9,493 nucleotides of DNA from Planctomycetaceae bacterium (GCA_007129635.1 SKVE01000667.1:1-9493); one strand, 5' to 3'. Shown: positions 1 through 7,017, counted from the stretch's first letter. Notes: a model not told the origin generated them from the sequence alone. Program-made: numbers and translations.

Positions 1-646
1 AGCCCATGGAATGCGGGCCTTTGGCGTGAGTGGAATCGTGCAGGCATTCGGCGATCAGGCAGTTGCGGATCGTCACCCGCCGGCTCGTGCCTTCCGGGCC
101 CTCCAAGCGCGGACCGGACACGCTCAGATTCTCATCCGTGGCCCAGGTGGTCGAACAATGCTCGATCAGAATATCGTGGGCCGAGCTGCCCGCCGTGGTG
201 ATCCCGTCGGGTTCCCAACCGCTGCGTCGTGGTTGGCCGGCGTCCCCCGGTCGGATCCGCAGGTGCTGGACGATCACGTCATGCGTGGCGATGGTCAGAC
301 CGCCGCGGATCAGCGTGATGCCTGGTGACGGTGCGGTTTGACCGGCGACGGTCACTCGCGGTTCGACGATGCGAAGCGATCGGCGGTTCAGATCGATCAC
401 CCCAGCGACCTCGAATACCACGATCCGCGGCCCGGCGGTTTCCAGCGCGGCGCGCAGAGAACCCGGCCCGGCGGCGTTTAGATTGGTGACTTGGATAATC
501 GCTCCTCCGCGTCCACCCGGCGTATCTGCACCGAACTGGGACGCAGAAGACGCGTCCGGCGTTTCGGCAGCATCGACCGATGCAGCGACCACCAGCAGGA
601 TCAGAAGACGACAAAGCCAGGTGCGAACAGCAGAGCACAGCGTCAT
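1..646 (-). CDS. Secreted pectate-lyase-like beta-helix protein (3' end cut off by window)
   Basis: This is the first 215 codons of a protein read leftward and cut by the window edge, so the C-terminal half is missing. The ATG complement is at 644-646. A weak purine-rich AAGAGA stretch lies upstream, so the start is supported mainly by the signal peptide. Residues 1-26 form that signal peptide: Arg at 8 and 13, a Leu/Val-rich core at about 14-22, and likely cleavage after VDA at 24-26. The mature part has family hallmarks of polysaccharide lyase family 1-like pectate lyases. These are FGADTPGGRGG (38-48), VTNLN followed by GPGSLRAAL (53-68), GPRIVVFEVAGVIDL (72-86), VAGQTAP (100-106), EHCSTTWATDENLS (162-175, normally DHCSxSWxxDE) and H-x-KG-x-HSMG near 207-215. 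The expected role is eliminative cleavage of pectate or a related uronic-acid polysaccharide outside the cytoplasm, usually Ca2+-dependent. The catalytic Arg region lies beyond the edge, so activity cannot be judged. It is divergent from the other genes and probably unrelated to them. Confidence 0.88.
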   Translation of the reverse strand, partial: MTLCSAVRTWLCRLLILLVVAASVDAAETPDASSASQFGADTPGGRGGAIIQVTNLNAAGPGSLRAALETAGPRIVVFEVAGVIDLNRRSLRIVEPRVTVAGQTAPSPGITLIRGGLTIATHDVIVQHLRIRPGDAGQPRRSGWEPDGITTAGSSAHDILIEHCSTTWATDENLSVSGPRLEGPEGTSRRVTIRNCLIAECLHDSTHAKGPHSMG

Positions 647-675
647 GATTCAATCTCTTTTCTCTATAAACGACT

Positions 676-697
676 CCCACCCCCCTGCTCTGCCCCC
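676..697 (-). other. G-run tract in the lyase 5' leader
   Basis: The plus strand carries C3, C6 and C5 runs at 676-678, 680-685 and 693-697. On the minus strand this gives three close G runs, about 30-50 bases upstream of the lyase ATG. Three G runs fall short of a classical four-run quadruplex, unless the six-base run is split or two-layer stacking is allowed. It may be a simple low-complexity leader. Confidence 0.3.
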
Positions 698-722
698 AAA
701 GTTGCATCAAATTTCATTATGG

Positions 723-772
723 GCTGACACATCATCCAAGCAGGGCGGAATTCCCTTTACCCCTGGGTCAGC
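723..772. repeat. Imperfect nested dyad in the divergent intergenic region
   Basis: GCTGAC at 723-728 is the inverse complement of GTCAGC at 767-772. Between them CAGGG (741-745) pairs with CCCTG (761-765), and the palindrome GGAATTCC lies at 747-754. The three elements do not share one centre, so this is an asymmetric hairpin or a cluster of half-sites, not a clean operator. It lies midway between the two divergent genes, where a shared regulator could bind. Nothing in the sequence identifies such a regulator. Confidence 0.25.
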
Positions 773-855
773 ACACATTTTTCCATGTCGAACCGATCCC
801 GGCAAGCCCGAGGTGAGCTTGTGCCGTGATTCGCATACCCACTGTGGCAACTGTA

Positions 856-864
856 TGGTAGAAT
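856..864 (+). promoter_or_regulatory. Probable extended -10 promoter for the rightward gene cluster
   Basis: The bases TGGTAGAAT fit an extended -10 element: TG, one base, then TAGAAT, which matches the TATAAT consensus at five of six positions. No good -35 lies 16-18 bases upstream (TACCCA at the 17-base spacing), which is typical of extended -10 promoters. A start site near 871 would leave a leader of roughly 40 bases before the stress-protein ATG at 910. This is the only promoter-like site seen upstream of the plus-strand cluster. Confidence 0.38.
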
Positions 865-896
865 ACAGGCAGCTCACACAACGATCGTCCTCTTTT

Positions 897-900
897 GGAG
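897..900 (+). promoter_or_regulatory. Shine-Dalgarno site deciding the stress-protein start
   Basis: GGAG lies nine bases before the ATG at 910. A TTG in the same frame at 895 would overlap this site and add five residues, so the ATG is the better start. Confidence 0.6.
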
Positions 901-909
901 TTTGCTGCG

Positions 910-1338
910 ATGAATTGGTTTCCCAAGCGAACGGTGGTAGTTCCCGTCGATTTCTCTGATGATTCCTTCGCTGCGGTGGAACTGGCTCTGGATCTGGTGG
1001 CCGAACCATCGGGGCTGCACGTGATCCACGTGTTGCCCGAGCCTCATGCAGGCGATCCCGGCGTGGAATGGCAGATGATCGACAACGAGAATCGTCGGCG
1101 TCATGCCAGCGAAGCGATCCGGAGCCGTCTGTCGGACGCCAAGTACGCGGAGGTCAAAGTCGAGATCGATTTCGGCAGTCCGGGCTACCGGATCGCGGAA
1201 CACGCCGAACAGGTCGACGCGGAATTGCTCGTGATCCCTTCACACGGCCGCACGGGCCTGAAGCGGCTGATGCTGGGATCGGTCGCCGAGCGAGTGATCC
1301 GCTTGTGTCACTGCCCGGTGCTCGTGCTGCGAAAGTAA
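910..1338 (+). CDS. Universal stress protein, UspA family
   Basis: A 142-residue single-domain Usp protein, the usual length for the family. The fold begins with the beta strand TVVVPVDFSDDS at 8-19, whose Asp14 is the family's conserved nucleotide-pocket aspartate. It ends with the signature SHGRTGLKRLMLGS (111-124), followed by CPVLVLR at 135-141. The ATP-binding motif of ATP-type Usp proteins is G-x2-G-x9-G-S/T. Here the first glycine position is Pro110, while Gly113, Gly123 and Ser124 are kept. Nucleotide binding is therefore likely but not certain. Usp proteins act in the cytoplasm, often as dimers, and help cells survive stress or starvation; the exact partner is usually unknown. It is the first gene after the divergent promoter region and lies 26 bases upstream of the receiver gene, so the two are probably co-transcribed. 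The ATG is preferred over an upstream TTG because of ribosome-site spacing. Confidence 0.93.
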   Translation: MNWFPKRTVVVPVDFSDDSFAAVELALDLVAEPSGLHVIHVLPEPHAGDPGVEWQMIDNENRRRHASEAIRSRLSDAKYAEVKVEIDFGSPGYRIAEHAEQVDAELLVIPSHGRTGLKRLMLGSVAERVIRLCHCPVLVLRK

Positions 1339-1351
1339 GATTGTTCTCGTC

Positions 1352-1357
1352 GGAGGG
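1352..1357 (+). promoter_or_regulatory. Strong Shine-Dalgarno site for the receiver gene
   Basis: GGAGGG lies seven bases before the ATG at 1365. This favours that start over the in-frame ATG at 1389, which has no comparable site. Confidence 0.65.
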
Positions 1358-1364
1358 TTGCATC

Positions 1365-1811
1365 ATGCGCCGCAACATTGGTCGACCCATGGAAATCCTG
1401 TTGGTCGAAGACAGCCTGATCGACGCCCGGTTGACGATCCGCGCATTGCGGCGTGGCGGGTTGCAGCATCGTTTGACGTTGATCCTGGACGGCGGCGAGG
1501 CGATGGAGTTCCTGTTGCAGGAGGGCCGTTTCCGCCAGGCTCCACGTCCCGATCTGATCCTGCTGGATCTGCTGCTGCCTCATAAAAGCGGCCTGGACAT
1601 CCTGGAAGACTTGCGAAGCAATCCTCAGTTGAGCGACATTCCGGTGGTGATCCTGACCGCGTCGGAGGATCGGGAGACACGTGAGCGGGCTGAGTCACTG
1701 CAGGTCGAGCATTTCCTGCGTAAGCCGGTCAATTTCGATCGATTTCTCGAGATGGTCAAGCAACTGAAACACCATTGGCATCACGATCTGATCCTGCCCG
1801 CACTGGACTGA
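1365..1811 (+). CDS. Stand-alone response-regulator receiver (CheY/Rcp1-like)
   Basis: A 148-residue protein made of one receiver domain with no output domain. The key residues are all visible. They are the acidic pair Glu15-Asp16 in ILLVEDS, the phospho-acceptor Asp68 in LILLDLLLP, the switch Thr98 in VILTAS, and Lys120-Pro121 in LRKPVNF. The layout with ILLVEDSLIDARLTIRAL at the N-terminus and PHKSGLDIL after the aspartate resembles the Rcp1-type receivers that pair with phytochrome-like or hybrid histidine kinases. It should therefore pass on a phosphoryl signal through protein contacts and not by binding DNA. No histidine kinase lies in this window, so its kinase is encoded elsewhere. It starts 26 bases after the stress-protein stop and ends seven bases before the HEAT-protein start, which supports one operon. 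If the second ATG is used, the protein loses eight residues and the fold is unaffected. Confidence 0.93.
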   Translation: MRRNIGRPMEILLVEDSLIDARLTIRALRRGGLQHRLTLILDGGEAMEFLLQEGRFRQAPRPDLILLDLLLPHKSGLDILEDLRSNPQLSDIPVVILTASEDRETRERAESLQVEHFLRKPVNFDRFLEMVKQLKHHWHHDLILPALD

Positions 1812-1818
1812 CCCTATC

Positions 1819-3162
1819 ATGCGCCTTGGCACCCGCTGGAAAACCATTTGCCTGCTACTGTGCTGGTGCCTGCTGGTTTCGAAGGCGGCGACTGCCGATG
1901 ACCCCACGGATCGGCCAGCGACCTTCGCTGGCAAGACGGTCGAGCAATGGGCGACGATTTTGAGCCAGCACGTCGACGGTCCGAGTGACGAGGAGAAAGA
2001 GATCAGCCGTCAGGCCGCGTCGGCGCTGGGGTTGATCGGCCCACCGTCGGCCTCGGCCGTCGAACCGTTGACTCGCGCGATCCGGTCTCCTTCGTTGGAG
2101 GTTCGGGACCACGCCGTCGACGCGTTGGGTCGGATCGGTGCGGCTGCGGCTGCGGCGGTACCGACGATCATCGCCGAGATGGATCTTCCGCCGAGCCACA
2201 TCAATTACGCTCCGCTGGCGGCCTTTCGCCGCGAGGCCGCTCGCAGCCTGGGCCGCATCGGTCCGCCGGCCAAAGCGGCCGTGCCCTTGTTGGGACGCGC
2301 CTTGAAGAACGAGGATCGGGGTTATCGCGTCCAGGCAGCCCTGGCGCTTTGGCGGATCCTCCAGCAGCCTCAAGCGATCGATTTCCTGGCAGCGATGATC
2401 GATGCGGACCAGCCCGAAACATCTTACGACGCGCTGATGGCGTTGGGCCAGATCGGCCCGGCGGCCCAGCGGGTTCTGCCGCGTGTGGTCGCGGCGTTGG
2501 ATCATCCTCAATCCGATGTGCGCCGCGCCGCTGCTGATCTCCTGGCCCGCTGGGGACCGCTGGTGATCGAGCCCGTTGCCGGACGCATCCAGCAGGGCTC
2601 GCTCCGCTGGCCGGCACCCGCCGCCTACGTGCTGGGCGAAGTGAGCGGGGATTTGCGGGAGACGGTTTTTTATCGCGAGGGGATCGACCGGGCGGAATTC
2701 GCCGCGACTGCCCAGCCGGTGCTGCAGTTCGCTGCCCCGGCCCTGATCCGCTTGTTGTCCGATCCGCGCGAGCCCGTTCGCCAGACGGCTCAACGTTCGC
2801 TGGCGCAGATGGGCTTGCTGGCGGCGCCGCTGGTCACGGACCTGCTGGACAACCAGGATGCCGCGGTTCGCATGGCGGCGGCCCAGACGCTGGTGCAGAT
2901 CGAGGCGTTTCTGCCGCCGGACACCGTATCCAATGAATCGCTGGAGGCTCTCCGACGCAATCTGCTGAACCGAGTGGTCCGACAGATGGAACAGGATGAT
3001 CCGGACACACGAGCGGTTGCCTTCCGAGCCTTTGCGTCGATCGACTTCGGCGACCAAGGCCGATCCGCTCTGCCCTTGCTGCGCAGGGCCCTGAAAGACG
3101 AAAATCTGGCTGTTCGCCGCTACGCGGCTCAAGCACTTCGCGAGGTCGACGGCGCAGACTGA
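1819..3162 (+). CDS. Exported HEAT-repeat (PBS-lyase-like) protein
   Basis: A 447-residue protein with a signal peptide: Arg and Lys at 2, 6 and 8, a Leu/Cys/Trp-rich core at 10-20, and likely cleavage after ATA at 24-26. It should therefore be periplasmic or otherwise outside the cytoplasmic membrane. After a short AGKTVEQWATIL segment, residues of about 60-180 and 200-250 form HEAT repeats with recurring R-x-A-A-x-A-L-G-x-I-G-P signatures (64-75, 96-107, 138-149 and a diverged copy near 204-213). More HEAT repeats follow at 302-365 and 385-443, the last ending VRRYAAQALREV. A stretch near 275-300 does not fit the repeat. HEAT solenoids are protein-binding scaffolds, and no catalytic motif is visible, so the partner is unknown. 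No Shine-Dalgarno site precedes the ATG, which lies seven bases after the receiver stop, so translation is probably coupled. The next gene, MoxR, follows after 33 bases. The protein is recognisable by fold only. Confidence 0.87.
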   Translation: MRLGTRWKTICLLLCWCLLVSKAATADDPTDRPATFAGKTVEQWATILSQHVDGPSDEEKEISRQAASALGLIGPPSASAVEPLTRAIRSPSLEVRDHAVDALGRIGAAAAAAVPTIIAEMDLPPSHINYAPLAAFRREAARSLGRIGPPAKAAVPLLGRALKNEDRGYRVQAALALWRILQQPQAIDFLAAMIDADQPETSYDALMALGQIGPAAQRVLPRVVAALDHPQSDVRRAAADLLARWGPLVIEPVAGRIQQGSLRWPAPAAYVLGEVSGDLRETVFYREGIDRAEFAATAQPVLQFAAPALIRLLSDPREPVRQTAQRSLAQMGLLAAPLVTDLLDNQDAAVRMAAAQTLVQIEAFLPPDTVSNESLEALRRNLLNRVVRQMEQDDPDTRAVAFRAFASIDFGDQGRSALPLLRRALKDENLAVRRYAAQALREVDGAD

Positions 3163-3178
3163 CACCAATGCTCGCTAC

Positions 3179-3184
3179 AAGGAG
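3179..3184 (+). promoter_or_regulatory. Shine-Dalgarno site for the MoxR gene
   Basis: AAGGAG lies 11 bases before the ATG at 3196. Its strength suggests the MoxR gene is initiated independently of the HEAT gene even if the two share a transcript. Confidence 0.6.
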
Positions 3185-3195
3185 ATCCTGGACCG

Positions 3196-4182
3196 ATGAG
3201 TGAACCGGCTGATTTGCAACAGGAAGCGGAATTGTTCCGCCGTGATTATCAAAAACTGCGCGACGGATTAGCCGCCGTGCTGGTCGGGCAAGACGAAACG
3301 CTGGACCTGACGCTGGCCGCCCTGTTTGGTGGCGGGCACGTGCTGCTGGACGGGCCACCGGGCGTCGGGAAGACGTTGCTGGGCCGGACGCTGGCCGAGT
3401 TGATCGATACGGATTACCGGCGGATCCAATTCACCTCGGATCTGATGCCCGCCGATATCATCGGCACGTACGTGATCATGGAATCGGCCGGCAGACGGCG
3501 GTTCGAGTTCCAGCATGGCCCGATCTTTACGAACCTGTTGCTGGCCGACGAGATCAATCGAGCCACCCCGAAGACGCAAGCGGCGTTATTCGAAGCGTTG
3601 GAAGAACGCGCTTTGACCGTGGCCAACGAACGGTATCCGTTGCCCGAGCCGTTTTTTGCCATCGCGACGCAAAGCCTGGGCGACATCGAAGGCACCTTTC
3701 CCATCCCTGAAACTCAAAAGGACCGGTTCTTCTTCAAATTGGATATGGCCGTACTGGACCAGGCCGCTTTGACGACCGTGCTGCAGCGCAGCGCCGGTGG
3801 CGATCTTCCGCGAACGGCTCGTGTGCTGGACACAGCGCGGTTGGCAGAGATGATCCAGTGGATCCGGCGATTGCCCGTTGCGGACAGCGTGGTGCAACAG
3901 GCCGCTCGCCTGGTCATGGCGACTCATCCGCAGAGCCAGGCCGCACCCAAAAGGGTCCGACGTTTCGTGCTCCGCGGCGCCAGTCCCCGCGCCGGCCAGG
4001 CGATGATCCTGGCCGCCAAGGTCCTGGCGATCGTTGCGGGCCGGGACGAAGTACGCTCGGAGGATCTGCGGATGGTAGCCTTGCCGGCGCTCCGGCACCG
4101 GATCGCCTTGAATTTCGAGGGCCATGCCGAGGAAGCGGGCATCGATGGGATCGTGGCCGAAGTCGTAGACGCGGTGAAATGA
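3196..4182 (+). CDS. moxR: MoxR-family AAA+ ATPase
   Basis: A 328-residue cytoplasmic ATPase of normal MoxR length. In order it shows GQDE (31-34), Walker A GPPGVGKT at 53-60, FTSDLMPADIIGT (79-91), GPIFTNLLLADEINR with Walker B Asp118-Glu119, the helix TPKTQAALFEALEE (124-137), PIPETQKDRFFFKL with the predicted arginine finger Arg177, and GASPRAG (261-267) with sensor-2 Arg265. The C-terminal lid runs to the end. MoxR proteins use ATP to remodel or mature protein complexes, typically with VWA-domain partners carrying a MIDAS metal site. The next three genes encode just such partners. One oddity is the sensor-1 segment, IATQSLGDIEGT at 156-167. The family norm is ATQNP, so Asn is replaced by Ser160 and Pro by Leu161. 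The gene has its own ribosome site and ends in a four-base overlap with the DUF58 gene. Family identity is secure; the client is unknown. Confidence 0.96.
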   Translation: MSEPADLQQEAELFRRDYQKLRDGLAAVLVGQDETLDLTLAALFGGGHVLLDGPPGVGKTLLGRTLAELIDTDYRRIQFTSDLMPADIIGTYVIMESAGRRRFEFQHGPIFTNLLLADEINRATPKTQAALFEALEERALTVANERYPLPEPFFAIATQSLGDIEGTFPIPETQKDRFFFKLDMAVLDQAALTTVLQRSAGGDLPRTARVLDTARLAEMIQWIRRLPVADSVVQQAARLVMATHPQSQAAPKRVRRFVLRGASPRAGQAMILAAKVLAIVAGRDEVRSEDLRMVALPALRHRIALNFEGHAEEAGIDGIVAEVVDAVK

Positions 4183-5078
4183 TGAAGCTGTTCGACGCCC
4201 CCTTTCGAAATCGCTGCGCTCGACTGGATGACATGGCTCGCCGCCATTGGGGAACCCGACTGCTGGGAAGACGCCTGGATCGTCGCTGGGCTGGAGGCAG
4301 CGAGTTCGTGGGGCATTCGGACTACACCTGCGGTGATGATTTCCGCTACGTCGATTGGCATCTGTGCGCGCGGCTCGATGAACTGATGACTCGGCAATAT
4401 CGAGGCAGCGAGGATCGAAGCGTGCATCTGCTGGTCGATACGTCCGCTGGCATGCAACTGGGTCAGCCCGCCAAATTTGACGTCGCGCGACGTCTGGCCG
4501 GGGCGCTGGGCTACCTGGCCCTGGCCGGTTTGGATCGAGTCGAGGCCGTGGGCTTCGCCGATCGGATCACGGCCCAATTGGCGCCGGTCCGCGGACTGGC
4601 AAGTCTGGCCAGGCTATTGCGGTTCTTGGACCAACTGCCGCCTTGCTCGGCGCCGGTACGCATGAGGCATGCCATCGACGCCTTCACCCGCAATCGGCCG
4701 CATCGCGGTCTGGCGATCCTGATCAGCGATCTGTTCGATCCGGAAGGATTCGAAGCTGCCGTCGATCGCCTGGTGCTGCACGGATTTCAGCCCTACTTGT
4801 TGCAAGTGGTCGACGACCGCGAGGCCGAACCGGATTTCGGTGGCAGCGTGGAAATGGTGGACGTGGTCCACGGCCAAATGCGTCGCGTCTACTTAGAAGA
4901 GATCGATCTGGTCAATTACCGTCGCGTGTTTGCCGAATTCCGAGCGGGCTGCCGCAGTTATTGCGCACGGCGAGGGATCGGGATCACACAGACCCAGACC
5001 AGTACGCCCTGGGAACAGGCGATAATGCGGATGATCCGCTCTGCTACTAACCGGATGGTTGCTGGACGAGGTGCATGA
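4179..5078 (+). CDS. DUF58 protein (VWA-like partner of MoxR)
   Basis: A 299-residue protein with the DUF58 signature GDDFRYVDWHLCAR at 52-65, followed by the VWA-like strand SVHLLVDTSAGM (81-92) and a later strand LAILISDLFDP (178-188) that resembles a VWA core. There is no signal peptide or membrane segment, so it should be soluble; longer DUF58 proteins carry N-terminal membrane helices that are absent here. DUF58 proteins are regularly encoded next to MoxR ATPases, but their biochemical role is not settled. The MIDAS-like motif reads D-T-S-A-G, so the last serine of the usual DxSxS is Gly91 and metal binding may be weak. Two ATGs lie in tandem at the junction: 4179, which overlaps the MoxR stop as ATGA, and 4182, which is directly after it. 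I chose the first; the choice changes one residue. The next gene begins in the same way, overlapping this stop. Confidence 0.92.
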   Translation: MMKLFDAPFRNRCARLDDMARRHWGTRLLGRRLDRRWAGGSEFVGHSDYTCGDDFRYVDWHLCARLDELMTRQYRGSEDRSVHLLVDTSAGMQLGQPAKFDVARRLAGALGYLALAGLDRVEAVGFADRITAQLAPVRGLASLARLLRFLDQLPPCSAPVRMRHAIDAFTRNRPHRGLAILISDLFDPEGFEAAVDRLVLHGFQPYLLQVVDDREAEPDFGGSVEMVDVVHGQMRRVYLEEIDLVNYRRVFAEFRAGCRSYCARRGIGITQTQTSTPWEQAIMRMIRSATNRMVAGRGA

Positions 5079-6985
5079 TGGGTTTCGAACATCCGACATC
5101 TTTCGCTTGGGCAGTTCTGGCAGCGGTCGTGGCCGCGCTGTACCTGTGGCGTTTCCCGTATCGGCAGCACCCGGTGGCCACCTTTTCGTTTTGGCAACGC
5201 GCGTTGGCTCGCCGTCCCGCCTGGTTCACCTTGCGGTTCTGGATGTCCCTGGCCGTCCAGATCGTCCTGGTGCTGCTGATCGTCACGGCACTGACCGAAC
5301 CGTTCTTCCAGCAGGTCGCTGCCAGTCGACGCTGGATGGTCCTGGTGCTGGACGTGTCGGCCAGCATGGCGGCCACGGATCAATCGCCCTCGCGCTTCAC
5401 ACAGATGCAGGACCAGGCGAGGCAGATGATCGGCAATCTCCGACGGGGCGAACAGATGGTCATCCTGAGCGCCGGATCGACCATCCGACCCATCGGCCGC
5501 TGGGGCGCGTCGTCGGAATCGTTGTTGGCGGCCGTCGATGGGCTGGAACCGACCGATGGTCCGGCTCGGATCACCGATGCCATCGCGATCGCTCAGGATC
5601 TGCTCCGCGACCGACCGAACGGCTACCTGGTTGTTTTAAGCGACGGGACGTTCCCGGACGCCGATGCGGTCGGAAGGATGCACGGAGTCCGGCTGGTGAC
5701 GGTCGGCGGCGACAGCCGCAACGCGGCGATCACTCGTCTGGACGCCCATCCCCAGCGGGCGGATCCCAGTCGCTGGGAGGTGCTGGTCGAAATCGCCAAT
5801 CGGGGCAATGCACCGGTCCAAACCGAGCTGGACGTTGGACTGGCCGATGCCCCGCCCCAAACCGTTTCCATCCAGTTGGACAGGAGTCAGACGGTCCGGC
5901 ATCGATTGACAGTCTCTGCGCCCCAGGGCGGTCTGCTGCAGGCCAGATTGACAACGGACGACCATCTGGCCGCCGATAACCTTGCGCAGCGACGACTGCC
6001 CGCCCTCGCCGCTCCCCGCGTCCGCTGGATCGCCTCCGATGACCAGGTGGCCCGCGCGTTGCAGCACGCTCTGCGGACAATCACGCCGATCCAGTTGGAC
6101 GGTGGTCCGCAGATGCCCGAGCGTTTCGATCCTGAAACCATCACCGTGATCCATCGCCTGGTCCCGCAGGAGATCCCGCCGGGACCGCTGCTGTTGATCG
6201 ATCCGGAAAACAGCAGCGATCTGTGGGATCACGACGGTTACGTGACAGGCACCGATTGTACCGTCGTTTCGGTCGATCCTCTTGCCCCGCCGATCGCCGA
6301 TGTGGATTGGAAGCATGTGGTGTTTGAACGGATGTCCCGGCTTCGATTCCACGTACCCAGCCGGACCATGGCGGTCGTGGCGTCGGGGGATCCGCTGGTC
6401 AGTGCCCTGGATCGTCCTGACGGGAAAGTGCTGGTCCTTCATGCCTCGCCGCTGCGCGAGCACAGTGATTTGATTTTACGAGCCGATTTTGCCCGCCTGT
6501 TGCAGCAGACCGTTCGCTGGCTGGCGGACGACGACGATCGAGCCGGAGCCTGCCCGGATGTTGTTGCCGATCGAGTGGGACGCGTCTGGCGAGCCGAATG
6601 TTGGGACCGAGCTGCGTCGGGCACCACCGGCGACGTGATCCGATTGAAAGCAGGGCAGACGGTGCAGAGGATCGACGAATCGGTAATCCCCCAGCAACTG
6701 TTCGAAGGTCCGTTGGTCGCTTTGGATCGAGTCGGAAAGTGGCGTACGACCGGGGGCGACACATCACCGGAACCGCCGGATGATGATCGAGAACAGGGCT
6801 TCGTGCCTGTGAACCTGCTGGATTCAAAGGCCAGCAGCTTGGTCCCTGCAGCAGCCCTATCGACGGACTCGTTGCCGTTGGCTGATCCGGTAAGGGACCA
6901 GCCGCTGTGGATGCTGCTGGCCGGTTTGGCGATTGCGTTGTTGACCGTCGAGTGGTGCCTGTATCATCGACGATTCCTGGTTTGA
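5075..6985 (+). CDS. BatA-like VWA membrane protein with amidotransferase-like region
   Basis: A 636-residue membrane protein. The N-terminus matches BatA-type proteins: helix 1 at about 9-25, a basic loop, and helix 2 at about 55-73. The VWA domain starts at WMVLVLDVSASM (87-98) with a full MIDAS motif Asp93-Ser95-Ser97, and continues to LVVLSDGTFPDA (185-196). About residues 230-300 look like an immunoglobulin-like beta domain. The next 250 or so, beginning APRVRWIASDD and including GPLLLIDPEN, resemble the degenerate amidotransferase-like fold seen in related planctomycete proteins; that part is less certain. One C-terminal helix lies at about 611-631 (PLWMLLAGLAIALLTVEWCL) and ends in a short basic tail. 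The VWA domain is probably on the outer side of the membrane, but topology is inferred. It overlaps the DUF58 stop by four bases through an ATGATG junction, so translation is likely coupled. It is the most plausible membrane client of the MoxR ATPase. Confidence 0.9.
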   Translation: MMGFEHPTSFAWAVLAAVVAALYLWRFPYRQHPVATFSFWQRALARRPAWFTLRFWMSLAVQIVLVLLIVTALTEPFFQQVAASRRWMVLVLDVSASMAATDQSPSRFTQMQDQARQMIGNLRRGEQMVILSAGSTIRPIGRWGASSESLLAAVDGLEPTDGPARITDAIAIAQDLLRDRPNGYLVVLSDGTFPDADAVGRMHGVRLVTVGGDSRNAAITRLDAHPQRADPSRWEVLVEIANRGNAPVQTELDVGLADAPPQTVSIQLDRSQTVRHRLTVSAPQGGLLQARLTTDDHLAADNLAQRRLPALAAPRVRWIASDDQVARALQHALRTITPIQLDGGPQMPERFDPETITVIHRLVPQEIPPGPLLLIDPENSSDLWDHDGYVTGTDCTVVSVDPLAPPIADVDWKHVVFERMSRLRFHVPSRTMAVVASGDPLVSALDRPDGKVLVLHASPLREHSDLILRADFARLLQQTVRWLADDDDRAGACPDVVADRVGRVWRAECWDRAASGTTGDVIRLKAGQTVQRIDESVIPQQLFEGPLVALDRVGKWRTTGGDTSPEPPDDDREQGFVPVNLLDSKASSLVPAAALSTDSLPLADPVRDQPLWMLLAGLAIALLTVEWCLYHRRFLV

Positions 6986-7012
6986 TTTGGTGGATCGAGG
7001 AAGTTCGAACTC

Positions 7013-7017
7013 GGAGG
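7013..7017 (+). promoter_or_regulatory. Shine-Dalgarno site supporting a TTG start
   Basis: GGAGG lies ten bases before a TTG at 7028. A second purine stretch, GAGAGG at 7022-7027, lies six bases before another TTG at 7034. No ATG or GTG in the correct frame is available between the upstream stop and the first membrane helix, so the gene must use one of these TTG codons or a rarer start. Confidence 0.5.

Noticed and set aside
661..670. TATAGA on the minus strand as a -10 box for the lyase
   Set aside because: It would lie about 20 bases before the ATG, leaving almost no leader, and no -35 pairs with it.
279..710. A 143-codon minus-strand frame that starts upstream of the lyase ATG
   Set aside because: It is out of frame with the pectate-lyase motifs, and its translation is Arg-rich without a recognisable family.
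369..959. A 196-codon plus-strand frame across the lyase start and the intergenic region
   Set aside because: It overlaps the well-supported lyase on the other strand and the stress-protein start; the translation is low-complexity and matches no family I know.
1068..1364. Upstream extension of the receiver frame through the stress-protein gene
   Set aside because: The extension is an out-of-frame reading of the stress-protein gene; a strong ribosome site supports the start at 1365.
1855..3168. A 437-codon open frame on the minus strand opposite the HEAT gene
   Set aside because: Its product is rich in Arg and Gln with no recognisable domain. It is an antisense shadow kept open by GC-rich codon use; the plus-strand frame has a signal peptide and clear HEAT repeats.
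3858..4178. Upstream extension of the DUF58 frame inside the MoxR gene
   Set aside because: The residues are an Arg/Gly/Pro-rich shadow of MoxR, and DUF58 similarity starts only after the ATGATG at 4179.
5636..6463. A 275-codon minus-strand frame inside the BatA-like gene
   Set aside because: It has no domain signature and lies wholly opposite a gene with clear VWA and membrane segments.
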